Below, in pieces: positions 9,099 through 17,329 of a stretch of 64,000 nt of DNA (position 1 is the first letter of the stretch; each line of letters starts with the position of its first letter). The translations under genes were made by a program, and so were the position numbers. The notes beneath the pieces are model-generated. The model had not been told where the DNA came from and did no database searches. It saw nothing but the letters and a program-made list of their open reading frames with translations. The stretch is from Legionella quateirensis (lineage in GTDB: Bacteria; Pseudomonadota; Gammaproteobacteria; Legionellales; Legionellaceae), in the NCBI RefSeq assembly GCF_001467955.1, contig NZ_LNYR01000002.1, forward strand, positions 1 to 64,000. Reading direction: 5' to 3'.

Positions 9099-10280
9099 AT
9101 GGTACAGCACATTAATTTACTTGAGTTGGATAAACAAAGTAACCAGTTGCTGGCTAAATTATTTGCAACATATCCAGATAAAGTGGACTGGGCAGCCGGA
9201 TCGTATTTTATAGATAAACAAGAAATCTCCATCAGTCACAGGATAATCAAACATTATAACGCTACAGGTATAAAACACGTTTATGAAGTCCTGGATGATA
9301 ACCCAATTGATCAAGGTTGTTTTGGGACCGTATTTTTAAGCAAGCTTACTTTAGTTCCTGATCAACAGTATGATGAATTGATAGTTAAAACTAAATCCGA
9401 GATACAAAAACGACTTATAAAAATCCAGAATCTTAAGTATTTCTCGAAAGAGCGAGCAGAACGAGAAGTTGAAAATTTACGTCAAATTGGTTTTTTTCAT
9501 TGTAAACCATTAAGTTACAATTCAACTGATAGTTTTATAACCATGCGTAAATTACCAGGACAACCATTACAAAAAATTATTGAAGAGAATAAATTAACTC
9601 TTTTGGAGCGATATCAATTGACCAAATCATTGGTGCTGGCTTTGAAGGAACAGGTTCATGACGCTGATTTTATTCACAGAGATATTAAACCTCAAAATAT
9701 ATTGGTGGATGGTCACTCTATTATTTATTTCGTTGATTACGCTCTAGCGATTCATAAACATTATGATGATCGTTACGATACTCTACGTGGCTCAATACCT
9801 TACGTCGCTCCAGAAGGATTTTCTCCTCATGATTGTACTACCATCAAAAGTGATGTTTATGCTTTAGGAAGAGTATTAATGATGTTATGGGGAGATGATT
9901 ATCGGAATAATCCTGATTTTAACCCAGTAGATTGTGTTCATTCTGCAAGAAATGTTTCTTTTGTTCGATTATATAATCGTCTGGCTGAAATCCCGGAGTG
10001 TCATATGGAACTTCGGTCGCTTTTATACTCTATGTTGCATGAAGAGTCATGTTATAGACCTCCTTTAGAGAACATCATGGACGTATTAAACGCTTTAAGT
10101 GAACGAATGCAACCAATACCCAATCCCAAATGGAATAATTGTTCATTTAAATTAACCAGCAGTACTAAGTCCACATCGTTTTATGCAGTTCCTTCAGATT
10201 CGATTTTGAATAATGCTCCTTGTTTAATTGATCAGAGCGAAGATTCAGATGAAGGATATAGTGAATATTATGGTTTCTGA
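9099..10280 (+). CDS. Eukaryotic-type Ser/Thr protein kinase, candidate LegK-type effector
   Basis: This 393-residue protein is a clear eukaryotic-type kinase. It has a glycine loop GCFGTVF (73-79), a VKT lysine (K97), FIHRDIKPQNILVD with catalytic D195 (191-204), VDYA in place of the DFG (212-215), VAPEG (236-240) and SDVYALGR (251-258). There is no signal peptide or membrane anchor, so it should be cytosolic or translocated. The HRD, APE and SDVYALG motifs are intact, so activity is likely despite DFG being DYA, where the metal-binding Asp is kept. Legionella LegK1-LegK4 are translocated kinases, and the neighbourhood supports a similar role. I cannot assign it to one LegK group. The last 50 residues are Ser- and Asp/Glu-rich, possibly part of a secretion signal. 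Confidence 0.8.
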   Translation: MVQHINLLELDKQSNQLLAKLFATYPDKVDWAAGSYFIDKQEISISHRIIKHYNATGIKHVYEVLDDNPIDQGCFGTVFLSKLTLVPDQQYDELIVKTKSEIQKRLIKIQNLKYFSKERAEREVENLRQIGFFHCKPLSYNSTDSFITMRKLPGQPLQKIIEENKLTLLERYQLTKSLVLALKEQVHDADFIHRDIKPQNILVDGHSIIYFVDYALAIHKHYDDRYDTLRGSIPYVAPEGFSPHDCTTIKSDVYALGRVLMMLWGDDYRNNPDFNPVDCVHSARNVSFVRLYNRLAEIPECHMELRSLLYSMLHEESCYRPPLENIMDVLNALSERMQPIPNPKWNNCSFKLTSSTKSTSFYAVPSDSILNNAPCLIDQSEDSDEGYSEYYGF

Positions 10281-10364
10281 GTTAGCAATGATTTTGCCAG
10301 GGTATGTTGACAGGTCACTCTAACCGCCCATGTTCCTTCGAGAAATGAATAAAAACGGAGCAGT

Positions 10365-10418
10365 CTGCTGGGTACAATACTCAGCAGGCTAGTACTCTTT
10401 TACGAGGGAAAAGAGTAC
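10365..10418. terminator. Two hairpins between convergent genes
   Basis: CTGCTG(G)GTA pairs with TAC(T)CAGCAG at 10365-10387, and GTACTCTTTT pairs perfectly with AAAAGAGTAC at 10392-10418. They lie between the stops of the kinase and the 667-residue gene, so a bidirectional terminator is likely. No long T-run follows either. Confidence 0.5.
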
Positions 10419-10437
10419 GAAAGTAAGGAGTGAATGA

Positions 10438-12441
10438 TTATTTTGAATAGAACAGATGCAGGATGCGCTTCTGTGCGAGGATAGGGAGTATTTTCTGATC
10501 GCTTTGACTTAACTGTTCTACATCAAGAGTATGGTGCTGTTTGATTTGATTAACCAAATCAATTTCACTTTGATTATTCAGAGTTTTATTAAGAAAGCTT
10601 CTTTTATAGTTTATGGACAATCCTAGTTCCTTTTCTGTAATAGAACTGATTGACCGTGATAAAGAAGCACGTACCGACTTTAAAGAATAAGGCATTTCTT
10701 GTTGTAACCATTCCCCGTTGTACGAGCATGAAGAACAATTGGCTAACAAGGCAAAAGTCATGGCTTCCTTGGGTGTAGTGATACGGGTTGTATCCAATTG
10801 TATGTCTACGAATACTAATTTTGGCTCAGTACCGATTCCAAAGAGAGTATTCAGATAGTGAGATAACTTTTGAGCGAGCTGCTCTTCTGATAAAGAACGC
10901 ATTTTGGTATGACTTGCGGGCTGTTTTTTTGCCGTATAAACAACAATATTATCCTTTATGAAACAGCTGTCTTTCTCCATGCTTAAGGCAGCTTCAGCAA
11001 ATTGATAGGAAAAAGCTGAGTATTCTGCTGGCTCAATGTTACATTTTTTAGAGAGATCATTCAGTTTATTGAACAGAAACTCATTGGCTTTTTCTATGGG
11101 TAACGGTTTCGTTATATCAGTAATCTGTTCCTGACATAACAGGATGCGTGGCCGCCAGGACAATTCGTATTTATTGCTACAGGCTAACCAATGTAATGCA
11201 GCTTTTACCCAATACTTTAAGGCTTGCTCAGGATTACCTGCTGCTTCAAACAGACTTCCCAGATTCATGTTGTAATAAATGTGATCGGAAGTAGAATACC
11301 CACCTTCACTAATTTCATTATAGGCGTATTGATAGTAATCCAGTGACTGTTCAAATTGCTTATTTTTTTTGTATAGACGCGCAATGTTAATGAAGTTAAC
11401 GTATTTTAAACCAACTGTCTCAATGTGATGTTCTTCAATATGCTGTTTAATACGAAATTCCAAATCGAATGCTACATCGATTCTGTCTTGTAGTACTTGA
11501 AATAATGCGAACAGATTCAGGCGATATAGTGAATTTTCATCGCTTAGGGGCATATGTTCATCGATACCAAATCTTTTGAAAAAAACGTGTGCTGTTGACA
11601 GATTTCTACTCAGAGTGGCAGCGTAGGCTTTAAAAAACACCAAGGTTTTAATATCCGACTCTTTAAGGGTACTAAAGGAATCAGGAAAGTCGGATTCGGT
11701 AACCAATCCATACTGATGAGAAAAAAATCGCATCATTAATAGATGCATGAAGATTTGTTCCTGATCTGCGCGATTCAATGAGGTTTCTTTTTGTGCTTGC
11801 TCTAATAAAGTACAGGAGATATCGTATGCTCCTGCTTTCAGGTTCATCCAGCAATAACCTATTAATTGGTTCAATATGCCGGGATTTGACAAATTATTCT
11901 GTAAGACCGTCTCATTTAAAGTAAATCCCAATGAATTAATTAATTTAATGCGTTTGTCTTTCAGGTTGCTCAGATTGGTTGAGGAATTTGTTGTTGCATT
12001 AGTACTTAAATAATTAAATTCAAAGACTACATTGCCCTTGCTGGTTAATACTTCAAGCTGTTCTTCTAATTCAGAAGTCGATTGATGAGGTGTATAAAAA
12101 GTCAGTTTGAGGGATGGTACTGATTCGGCAAAGTAAATAAGACTGAATAAATTATCAGAGCCCAGAGTATGGGCCGATAAATAAATATCGAGGGACAAAA
12201 CATGAAACGGGCTGCGATGGAATAAACTCACCAGAATATCAACCATTGCTTTTGCCCTGATCGCAACAGGTATTCCTAACGATTCAAGATTAATCCAGTC
12301 ATTTGTTGATTCCAAATCACAAATTGGCATGAAGGCCATGTGCTTAAAACGTGGAGGGCAGTCAGCGATCTGCTCTGCAATGTCAATTAGAATTTGATAG
12401 GGGCATAGTAGGGGTTCATTTAAATTGGAAATAAACTTCAT
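10438..12441 (-). CDS. TPR-like protein of unknown function next to the TOMM locus
   Basis: The product has 667 residues, no signal peptide and no membrane segment. Residues about 180-420 look like helical TPR or TPR-like repeats (for example EQSLDYYQYAYNEI and PEQALKYWVKAALHWLA). The N-terminal 150 residues alternate strand and helix and I cannot name the fold. The C-terminal 150 residues include a serine-rich helical stretch (SLKSVRASLSRSISSITEKE) that might belong to a DNA- or protein-binding domain. The gene is on the same strand as the TOMM genes, but a strong terminator (12537-12580) lies between, so it probably has its own promoter. A role in TOMM regulation is only a guess from position. 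Confidence 0.45.
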   Translation of the reverse strand: MKFISNLNEPLLCPYQILIDIAEQIADCPPRFKHMAFMPICDLESTNDWINLESLGIPVAIRAKAMVDILVSLFHRSPFHVLSLDIYLSAHTLGSDNLFSLIYFAESVPSLKLTFYTPHQSTSELEEQLEVLTSKGNVVFEFNYLSTNATTNSSTNLSNLKDKRIKLINSLGFTLNETVLQNNLSNPGILNQLIGYCWMNLKAGAYDISCTLLEQAQKETSLNRADQEQIFMHLLMMRFFSHQYGLVTESDFPDSFSTLKESDIKTLVFFKAYAATLSRNLSTAHVFFKRFGIDEHMPLSDENSLYRLNLFALFQVLQDRIDVAFDLEFRIKQHIEEHHIETVGLKYVNFINIARLYKKNKQFEQSLDYYQYAYNEISEGGYSTSDHIYYNMNLGSLFEAAGNPEQALKYWVKAALHWLACSNKYELSWRPRILLCQEQITDITKPLPIEKANEFLFNKLNDLSKKCNIEPAEYSAFSYQFAEAALSMEKDSCFIKDNIVVYTAKKQPASHTKMRSLSEEQLAQKLSHYLNTLFGIGTEPKLVFVDIQLDTTRITTPKEAMTFALLANCSSCSYNGEWLQQEMPYSLKSVRASLSRSISSITEKELGLSINYKRSFLNKTLNNQSEIDLVNQIKQHHTLDVEQLSQSDQKILPILAQKRILHLFYSK

Positions 12442-12536
12442 GTTTGATTCTCAACTTCTGGTTAAAATAAAAATTGAATGGCACTTGATTGGTTTTCTAC
12501 CAAACTAAAAAATAATAGTGAATGTTCTACAACCAT

Positions 12537-12580
12537 AAAAAAATCCCGAGCCAGTTGTTTCAATAACTAATTCGGGATTA
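12537..12580 (-). terminator. Rho-independent terminator after the TOMM precursor gene
   Basis: On the minus strand AATCCCGA (12572-12579) pairs with TCGGGATT (12542-12549), with an additional inner AGTT/AACT stem. It is followed directly by seven T residues (complement of 12537-12543). It lies 24 bases past the precursor stop codon and should end that transcript. Confidence 0.8.
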
Positions 12581-12603
12581 TCCATATTTTTTATAACAAT
12601 TAA

Positions 12604-12732
12604 TTATTCTTCAGTTTCTGATGATGCAGCAGTACAGCAGCAGCAGCAACTACCCAAAGAAGGGTCAAAATTAACACTGTCATCAAATAGTACATCGACT
12701 TCCAAACTGAATTCGTTATTTGAATTATCCAT
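12604..12732 (-). CDS. Streptolysin S-like TOMM precursor peptide, 42 residues
   Basis: This short gene encodes 42 residues and is too small for routine ORF calling. The N-terminal 28 residues are acidic, leader-like, and include FSLEV (residues 8-12), which fits the FxxxB leader motif of SagA-type precursors. After FDPSLGS comes the core: five cysteines in a row (29-33), then TAASSETEE to the stop. SagA also begins its core with CCCCC. The Cys, Thr and Ser residues are the kind that YcaO/SagB enzymes convert to thiazoles and oxazoles, and those enzymes are encoded 0.9-3.9 kb upstream on the same strand. AGGAG lies about ten bases before the ATG. A strong terminator follows. The outer-membrane protein gene ends 26 bases upstream, so the two are likely co-transcribed. 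That this is the substrate is inferred, but the combination is very characteristic. Confidence 0.85.
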   Translation of the reverse strand: MDNSNNEFSLEVDVLFDDSVNFDPSLGSCCCCCTAASSETEE

Positions 12733-12758
12733 TAGCTTACTCTCCTATTTATAATATA

Positions 12759-13427
12759 TTAGACTGGGAATCCGTAGTTTATTCCAAGAGCCACATTCAA
12801 ATCACCATCGCCAAATTTGCTATTTACAGGAATTTGATATCCGGCGTTTAATTTAATCCCCAGATTATTAGCGAAGCGATACATTCCAAATAGTTCGACC
12901 TGAGGATCAATTCGTGAACGGCCTTGTATTGATTCAGAAGTTGCTCCATTAATACTGGTAAGAACGTATACATCACCATCATTAGTATTTTCTATTACCG
13001 CTCCAGCGCCCACTCCATAGCTTAAGGAATGAAAATCACCGAAGACTTTATCCACTGTAAAGGCCAGTTTGACTGGAGCAAATTTAATAGTTCCTGTATG
13101 AAATGGATTAACTTTGTCTTTTGTGCCATACATTTCATAACGGGCATTAAACAACCAGTTTGCAGGAACATAATAAGATGCTCCGATGTACCCACCCCAG
13201 AAATTATTCGGATAAAAATCATTCAGATTGATTGCAATTCCAAATGGAAATTGTGGGGTTATTGTTTCAGGAAAAACAGCAGAATCGCTATAAAAAGCAT
13301 GGGTAAACGTAGTGCCGGCTTCTAATAGGAGATAGCGATCTGCGGTCATTACAGGTCCCATTGTACCCGCTATAGTTGTAGACGAAACTAATGCAAGAAA
13401 CAGGGCGCTTAATTTATTGTTATACAT
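12759..13427 (-). CDS. Outer-membrane beta-barrel protein
   Basis: The 222-residue protein has an N-terminal signal peptide (about 20 residues, cleavage near TIA-GTMG) followed by aromatic-rich alternating strands (for example NFWGGYIGASYYVPA and NLGIKLNAGYQIPV) and a terminal strand ending in YGFPV. This fits a small porin or opacity-type barrel, a family with several members in Legionella. AGAAGGAA precedes the ATG. The TOMM precursor starts 26 bases downstream, so they probably share a transcript. It could aid export, immunity or be unrelated; the sequence does not decide. Confidence 0.7.
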   Translation of the reverse strand: MYNNKLSALFLALVSSTTIAGTMGPVMTADRYLLLEAGTTFTHAFYSDSAVFPETITPQFPFGIAINLNDFYPNNFWGGYIGASYYVPANWLFNARYEMYGTKDKVNPFHTGTIKFAPVKLAFTVDKVFGDFHSLSYGVGAGAVIENTNDGDVYVLTSINGATSESIQGRSRIDPQVELFGMYRFANNLGIKLNAGYQIPVNSKFGDGDLNVALGINYGFPV

Positions 13428-13472
13428 ACAAATTCCTTCTAATAAAAAGTTATCATCCTGAAAAACAAACTA

Positions 13473-13504
13473 CACTATTTGATAGTGGAGTATATCAAAT
13501 AGTG
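13473..13504. promoter_or_regulatory. Perfect 12-bp inverted repeat before the OMP-precursor unit
   Basis: CACTATTTGATA (13473-13484) pairs perfectly with TATCAAATAGTG (13493-13504) across an 8-base spacer. It lies 46 bases upstream of the outer-membrane protein start and 123 bases past the YcaO stop. On the minus strand TAGTTTGTTTTT follows, so it could be a weak terminator of the YcaO operon, or an operator for the next gene. The stem is AT-rich. Confidence 0.55.
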
Positions 13505-13626
13505 GCTTTATTTTTCATCATTACTAATTGATATTAAAATCGTTATTCACTTTACCATTTTCTTTTAATTTATGTAAGTTAATATTGATCCTTTTGTGCT
13601 GTTACATATTCCTGAACCCTGCTCCA

Positions 13627-14841
13627 TCAGGGAAACGGAATTTTTCCCATAAATGCATTTTGGGGGGTAATATTTAATAACTGAGCATATTTGTTTTGGA
13701 TATTAAGATTATTATTTAAAGACATATGAGTAAAAAAATCTGGGCTCAGAATCTTGGTAAAATGCAGTCCTAAAGCCCTGTCATGAGCATGATAATAATA
13801 AATATCATGCGATATGTGTTGTAGCTCTGTTAATAGCTCGTCGTATGAATATTTTCGAGCTTGATTTAAATCCTGAATTGAGTTTATGGAGCAGGGTCTT
13901 AGGTGTTGCATAAACGGGATGGTTTCTCGAACTGCTTTCGTGTTGCATTTTTGAAACTCCAGATGGTATCCAGAACCAGCTTTGTTTTCCAGACCAACCG
14001 AGCTTTCCATATTGTATAAAAAAGAATAACACTGATACAGTTCCTCAAAGGATGACAGTAACGCTTCCTCAAGGGTTAATCCACTGCTGGATCCTATAGA
14101 GTATTGAACCATATCTGCATCAGAAGATGCAAAATAAAACATAATGACCGTATGGCCGGGTAATTTGTTTCCATTATGAAAAATATAGAGTTCACCATTT
14201 TCTAAAAATAAATCAGCTAATTCGTCGTAAGGAGTTATATCTTTCAGTAACTGTGGATTGATGCGGTACTGATAACTTTGAGACAACCAACTGCCTAACA
14301 ACGATTGGCGTTCAAGAAATTCCATCAACGAATTATAAAGTGCTTTTTCCTTTTGAGGATGTGATGCACAAGCACAGCTGTCGCTGTAATTAATAAATGG
14401 ACTGTCTTCTTTGTTGCTGGTTAAAGATATTCCGTTATAAAAATATTCCTGTGGTTCATGGTGAAATAAATTGAACACTTGGGTAAAAGCGAATGAATGT
14501 TCCAGGCAGGTTTCTTTATCGGGGACTTTTAATTGACATAAGGAGCTCAATTGTTCCTGATAGGACAAGGGCTGTATCTGTTTTAACTGTTTGTGGCTGG
14601 TCACCTGAACACTGGTAAATAAATGATTACGCTCATAGTATTCACCATAGGCTTTACAGGGAAGCTTCATGCCAATCCCGGTACTGCCGCCGTAGCTTAT
14701 AATTCCATCAATTATCATTGATTTGGGAGTAAATAAAAGACTTTCATTACTTAGTTTAATCTTCACTGGATAATGAATGGACGCATGTTTTACGGTACAT
14801 TGTGGCAGGTGTGGATAATCTCTATAGCGGGCTAGATCCAT
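13627..14841 (-). CDS. YcaO-family cyclodehydratase of the TOMM locus
   Basis: YcaO proteins use ATP to cyclise Cys, Ser and Thr side chains onto the peptide backbone, giving thiazolines or oxazolines. This 404-residue protein shows GEYYER (66-71), SLMEFLER (171-178) and SFEELYQC (264-271), the acidic ATP/Mg-binding helices of the family. The C-terminus ends GKIPFP, a short proline-rich end reminiscent of the PxPxP tail seen in TOMM YcaO enzymes but not a full match. The start at 14841 is chosen because GGAG lies eight bases upstream, inside the end of the SagB-type gene; an alternative ATG at 14853 would give four more residues and overlap by 11 bases. Translational coupling with the upstream gene is likely either way. 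Confidence 0.88.
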   Translation of the reverse strand: MDLARYRDYPHLPQCTVKHASIHYPVKIKLSNESLLFTPKSMIIDGIISYGGSTGIGMKLPCKAYGEYYERNHLFTSVQVTSHKQLKQIQPLSYQEQLSSLCQLKVPDKETCLEHSFAFTQVFNLFHHEPQEYFYNGISLTSNKEDSPFINYSDSCACASHPQKEKALYNSLMEFLERQSLLGSWLSQSYQYRINPQLLKDITPYDELADLFLENGELYIFHNGNKLPGHTVIMFYFASSDADMVQYSIGSSSGLTLEEALLSSFEELYQCYSFLYNMESSVGLENKAGSGYHLEFQKCNTKAVRETIPFMQHLRPCSINSIQDLNQARKYSYDELLTELQHISHDIYYYHAHDRALGLHFTKILSPDFFTHMSLNNNLNIQNKYAQLLNITPQNAFMGKIPFP

Positions 14842-14842
14842 T

Positions 14843-15637
14843 TTATTCTCCATAACCGAATAATTGCGTTGTTAAGGGTAAATAAATCCCATGATCAAGA
14901 CCCAATTCATAGAGTATTTCTTGTTCACTAAAGGTTGACCAGACGTTAGTCCGCAGATTACTCTGTTGCGATATTACGGTAGCGTGCTGAAACATAGAGC
15001 CTGCTTCCATCAGTGCATGTCGATACCCTCGATAGCGGTATTTAAAGATGGCTTTGCCGAGGTGAGCTAAATACAAAATAGTGAAGTTAGGCCAACATTC
15101 CTGGTTGCTGCCAACTGATCCATGGAGGACCTTATCATAAAATGTCTGCAGTTCAATTTTTTTTATAAGCTGCAATTTTTTACTGATGGAACGAAAATGA
15201 TAGCAGCCTGATGGCCCATTAAAACCCTCAATTCTTTCTTGAAACAAAAATACCAAAGGCTCAACCGGATAAAGACCACCTGCAGAGGGATAAGGTCTTT
15301 TATTCAATTCATTGGGGGAAAAGAAATTGACTAAAAGTTGTTGCAAAAGGGCAAAATCAATTTTTTGATTACTAAATCGGGGAGTGGAAGCTTTCCTCTG
15401 GAACGAGGTACTTTCCACAGAGCTGCAATCAATATCATGGCGATGAAAAGGAGATAGTTCACATTCGGTAAATTGCACCCGATTGATGAGCTTGGGATTA
15501 ATGTTGGTAATCGATAGGTTACCATGTTTTATAAACGATATTGTTTCTCTGGCAAAGGTTCTACGTAAATCCTGGTACACTTGAGGGTCCAGGCTTCCCT
15601 CAATTAGTCCGTTGATAAATGTTGTTTTATTTTCCAT
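14843..15637 (-). CDS. SagB-type FMN dehydrogenase
   Basis: The 264-residue nitroreductase-family protein carries PYPSAGGLYPVE (115-126) and RGYRHALMEAGSMFQH (203-218), both typical of SagB-type dehydrogenases. In TOMM pathways this FMN enzyme oxidises azolines made by YcaO to aromatic azoles. It is three bases downstream of the E1-like gene and abuts or overlaps YcaO, consistent with one operon and coupled translation. The length is somewhat below that of SagB from streptococci. Confidence 0.85.
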   Translation of the reverse strand: MENKTTFINGLIEGSLDPQVYQDLRRTFARETISFIKHGNLSITNINPKLINRVQFTECELSPFHRHDIDCSSVESTSFQRKASTPRFSNQKIDFALLQQLLVNFFSPNELNKRPYPSAGGLYPVEPLVFLFQERIEGFNGPSGCYHFRSISKKLQLIKKIELQTFYDKVLHGSVGSNQECWPNFTILYLAHLGKAIFKYRYRGYRHALMEAGSMFQHATVISQQSNLRTNVWSTFSEQEILYELGLDHGIYLPLTTQLFGYGE

Positions 15638-15640
15638 AAT

Positions 15641-16519
15641 TTAAGCCATCTCCCGCGCTTTCATATGATTTAAATTCAGTTTCATGTCCTGTTCTGCAAA
15701 AGGAGAATGAAGCGCTGCTTCACTGACAATGGAGAAACTATTGAGATCTGCCTGCCAAAAGCAATTAATTTGATCCAAAGGAGTAGGAGCCTGCCAGAGA
15801 TTGGTAAATTGAGCAATAAATTGATTCAGACAATAAGCAATATACGCTTGTTGACAGCTATTGATTTCTGGATCAGGGAATTGAGCCATGGAATTTTTTA
15901 TCATTTCACGGTATAGCAACAACCAGTTATTTTTAGTAGCAGGAATAGAGCTGTTCAGGTAAGCCATCATTTGATGCAGATTAGAACAATGAGTTGGTAA
16001 TCCACTGCCAGCAATATAGAGGTTATCAATAATTAATAATTGGTGAATAACTCCTGCGGTAACAAGATATACATCTTCATCCAGATTTTGGTATAAAGAA
16101 TTGAATGATTGATGCGAGTAGTTATTACGAAAATAAATCACCATGGAATTTTTTTCATAGGGATACATCTCTTCACTAACTAATTGTACATTATGATGTA
16201 TGCTCAGAGTTTCCTGCAAAATACTCCGGATCAATGCGACATCGCAATTAATATAAATGAGAGGTATTTTTTGCTGCAGCATGGGTTTAAGAACATTCAA
16301 CTGCTCAATAAGTACTTTTTTTAATGCATTAATATCCAATCCGAAGCGTTGCGACAGCTTCATCAAAAAATCTTCAGAGCACTCCAGATGATGACATTGC
16401 TTCAATTCAGCTAAAAGTTCTGCGAATTTTGGGTGAGGTATCTTGGCGCCAAGATTCGCGTTAGTCAGGTATACATCAGAAGCGACAGTAACCAATTGAT
16501 ATTCGTTAATTACGTACAT
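15641..16519 (-). CDS. TOMM E1-like/ThiF-type partner protein (SagC or McbB role)
   Basis: The 292-residue protein has an N-terminal 90-residue helical part that could be a RiPP recognition element. This is followed by a Rossmann-like alternating pattern (PLIYINCDVALIRSILQETL, then HNVQLVS, then NSMVIYFRNN). That fits the shortened E1/ThiF-like partners that bind the leader peptide and stimulate YcaO. It is first in the operon, with SagB-type and YcaO genes directly after. I see no CxxC zinc motifs. The assignment rests mainly on gene order and the general pattern; McbB- and SagC-type partners are alternatives. GGGG precedes the ATG by six bases. Confidence 0.65.
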   Translation of the reverse strand: MYVINEYQLVTVASDVYLTNANLGAKIPHPKFAELLAELKQCHHLECSEDFLMKLSQRFGLDINALKKVLIEQLNVLKPMLQQKIPLIYINCDVALIRSILQETLSIHHNVQLVSEEMYPYEKNSMVIYFRNNYSHQSFNSLYQNLDEDVYLVTAGVIHQLLIIDNLYIAGSGLPTHCSNLHQMMAYLNSSIPATKNNWLLLYREMIKNSMAQFPDPEINSCQQAYIAYCLNQFIAQFTNLWQAPTPLDQINCFWQADLNSFSIVSEAALHSPFAEQDMKLNLNHMKAREMA

Positions 16520-16553
16520 GCATCATCCCCACGCAAATAAATTAAAGGGTTCA

Positions 16554-16636
16554 AGACCCCTGTACTCATCCTTTTCCTCTTTGAAAGAGTATTAAAGATG
16601 AGAAGCATTTTATACATAAAAATCAATAAGGGGTCT
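16554..16636. promoter_or_regulatory. Nested inverted repeats upstream of the TOMM operon
   Basis: CTCATC-C-TTT pairs with AAAGATGAG around an inner CTCTTT-G-AAAGAG hairpin (16565-16602). An outer perfect 8-bp inverted repeat AGACCCCT/AGGGGTCT (16554-16561 and 16629-16636) encloses it. The element lies 35-117 bases upstream of the E1-like start, after the VirK stop. It could terminate VirK, attenuate the TOMM operon, or bind a regulator. Confidence 0.45.
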
Positions 16637-16667
16637 ATCAAAAAGGACATTTAAAATGTAATTCAGC

Positions 16668-17105
16668 TTATTTATTTTCTATAAAGAATTGTGCTGATTC
16701 ATTAATTTTACATTTAAAAGTAATTTTATTGGATAATGGCGTGAAATCTATCGCGTTTAAAGGAATCAAACTGATTGAAACGTCTCCGTTACTCGCAATA
16801 GTGTACCGATTAAACTCATAGATTGGTTGATTGGGAAACTGGGGATGATTCACGGTGAAGTGCATCATTGAGGCAGCCATATAACCTGCATCATTATTAA
16901 TTGCAATTTCATTAGGGGTGTACGCTGAATTATAGTTGGCCATTTTATAATTTTTGGTCGGTCCAGAGCATTGAGCATAATCTACAAAAATGCGAACTAA
17001 CTGTCCATTTGCAACGGCTTCTTTGATTTTTTCATAAGAGTGCAATTTATCCGCATAACCATTTAAAGCGGAGAATATCATGGTTAAAGCAACGAGTTTT
17101 CTCAT
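16668..17105 (-). CDS. VirK-like secreted protein
   Basis: The 145-residue protein has a signal peptide of about 18 residues (MRKLVALTMIFSALNGYA) and a small alpha/beta body with motifs such as LVRIFVDYAQCSG and FEINRYT-like YEFNRYTIASNGDV. The pattern fits the VirK family, periplasmic proteins that recur in Legionella genomes. Two cysteines (in QCSG and FKCK) could form a disulfide. AGAAGGATGTT precedes the ATG. It lies upstream of the TOMM operon on the same strand, separated by the nested inverted repeat. Confidence 0.7.
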   Translation of the reverse strand: MRKLVALTMIFSALNGYADKLHSYEKIKEAVANGQLVRIFVDYAQCSGPTKNYKMANYNSAYTPNEIAINNDAGYMAASMMHFTVNHPQFPNQPIYEFNRYTIASNGDVSISLIPLNAIDFTPLSNKITFKCKINESAQFFIENK

Positions 17106-17329
17106 ATAACATCCTTCTTTTATTGTTGTGAAATCCTAAAGAAATAAAGCAAGTGCTCATTCAGTGGCGGCTAAGTTACAAGATAAGTGCTTTCTTATCA
17201 ATATTTTTAAACAAGACTCACCCAAAACACCCTATCTCAAAGACTGTTCCTAATGAGCTAATTGCAAGGAATTTAATCTTACCTTATACTATGTGATCTA
17301 AAATAGAGCATTTGTTTTGTGAGATGTTG

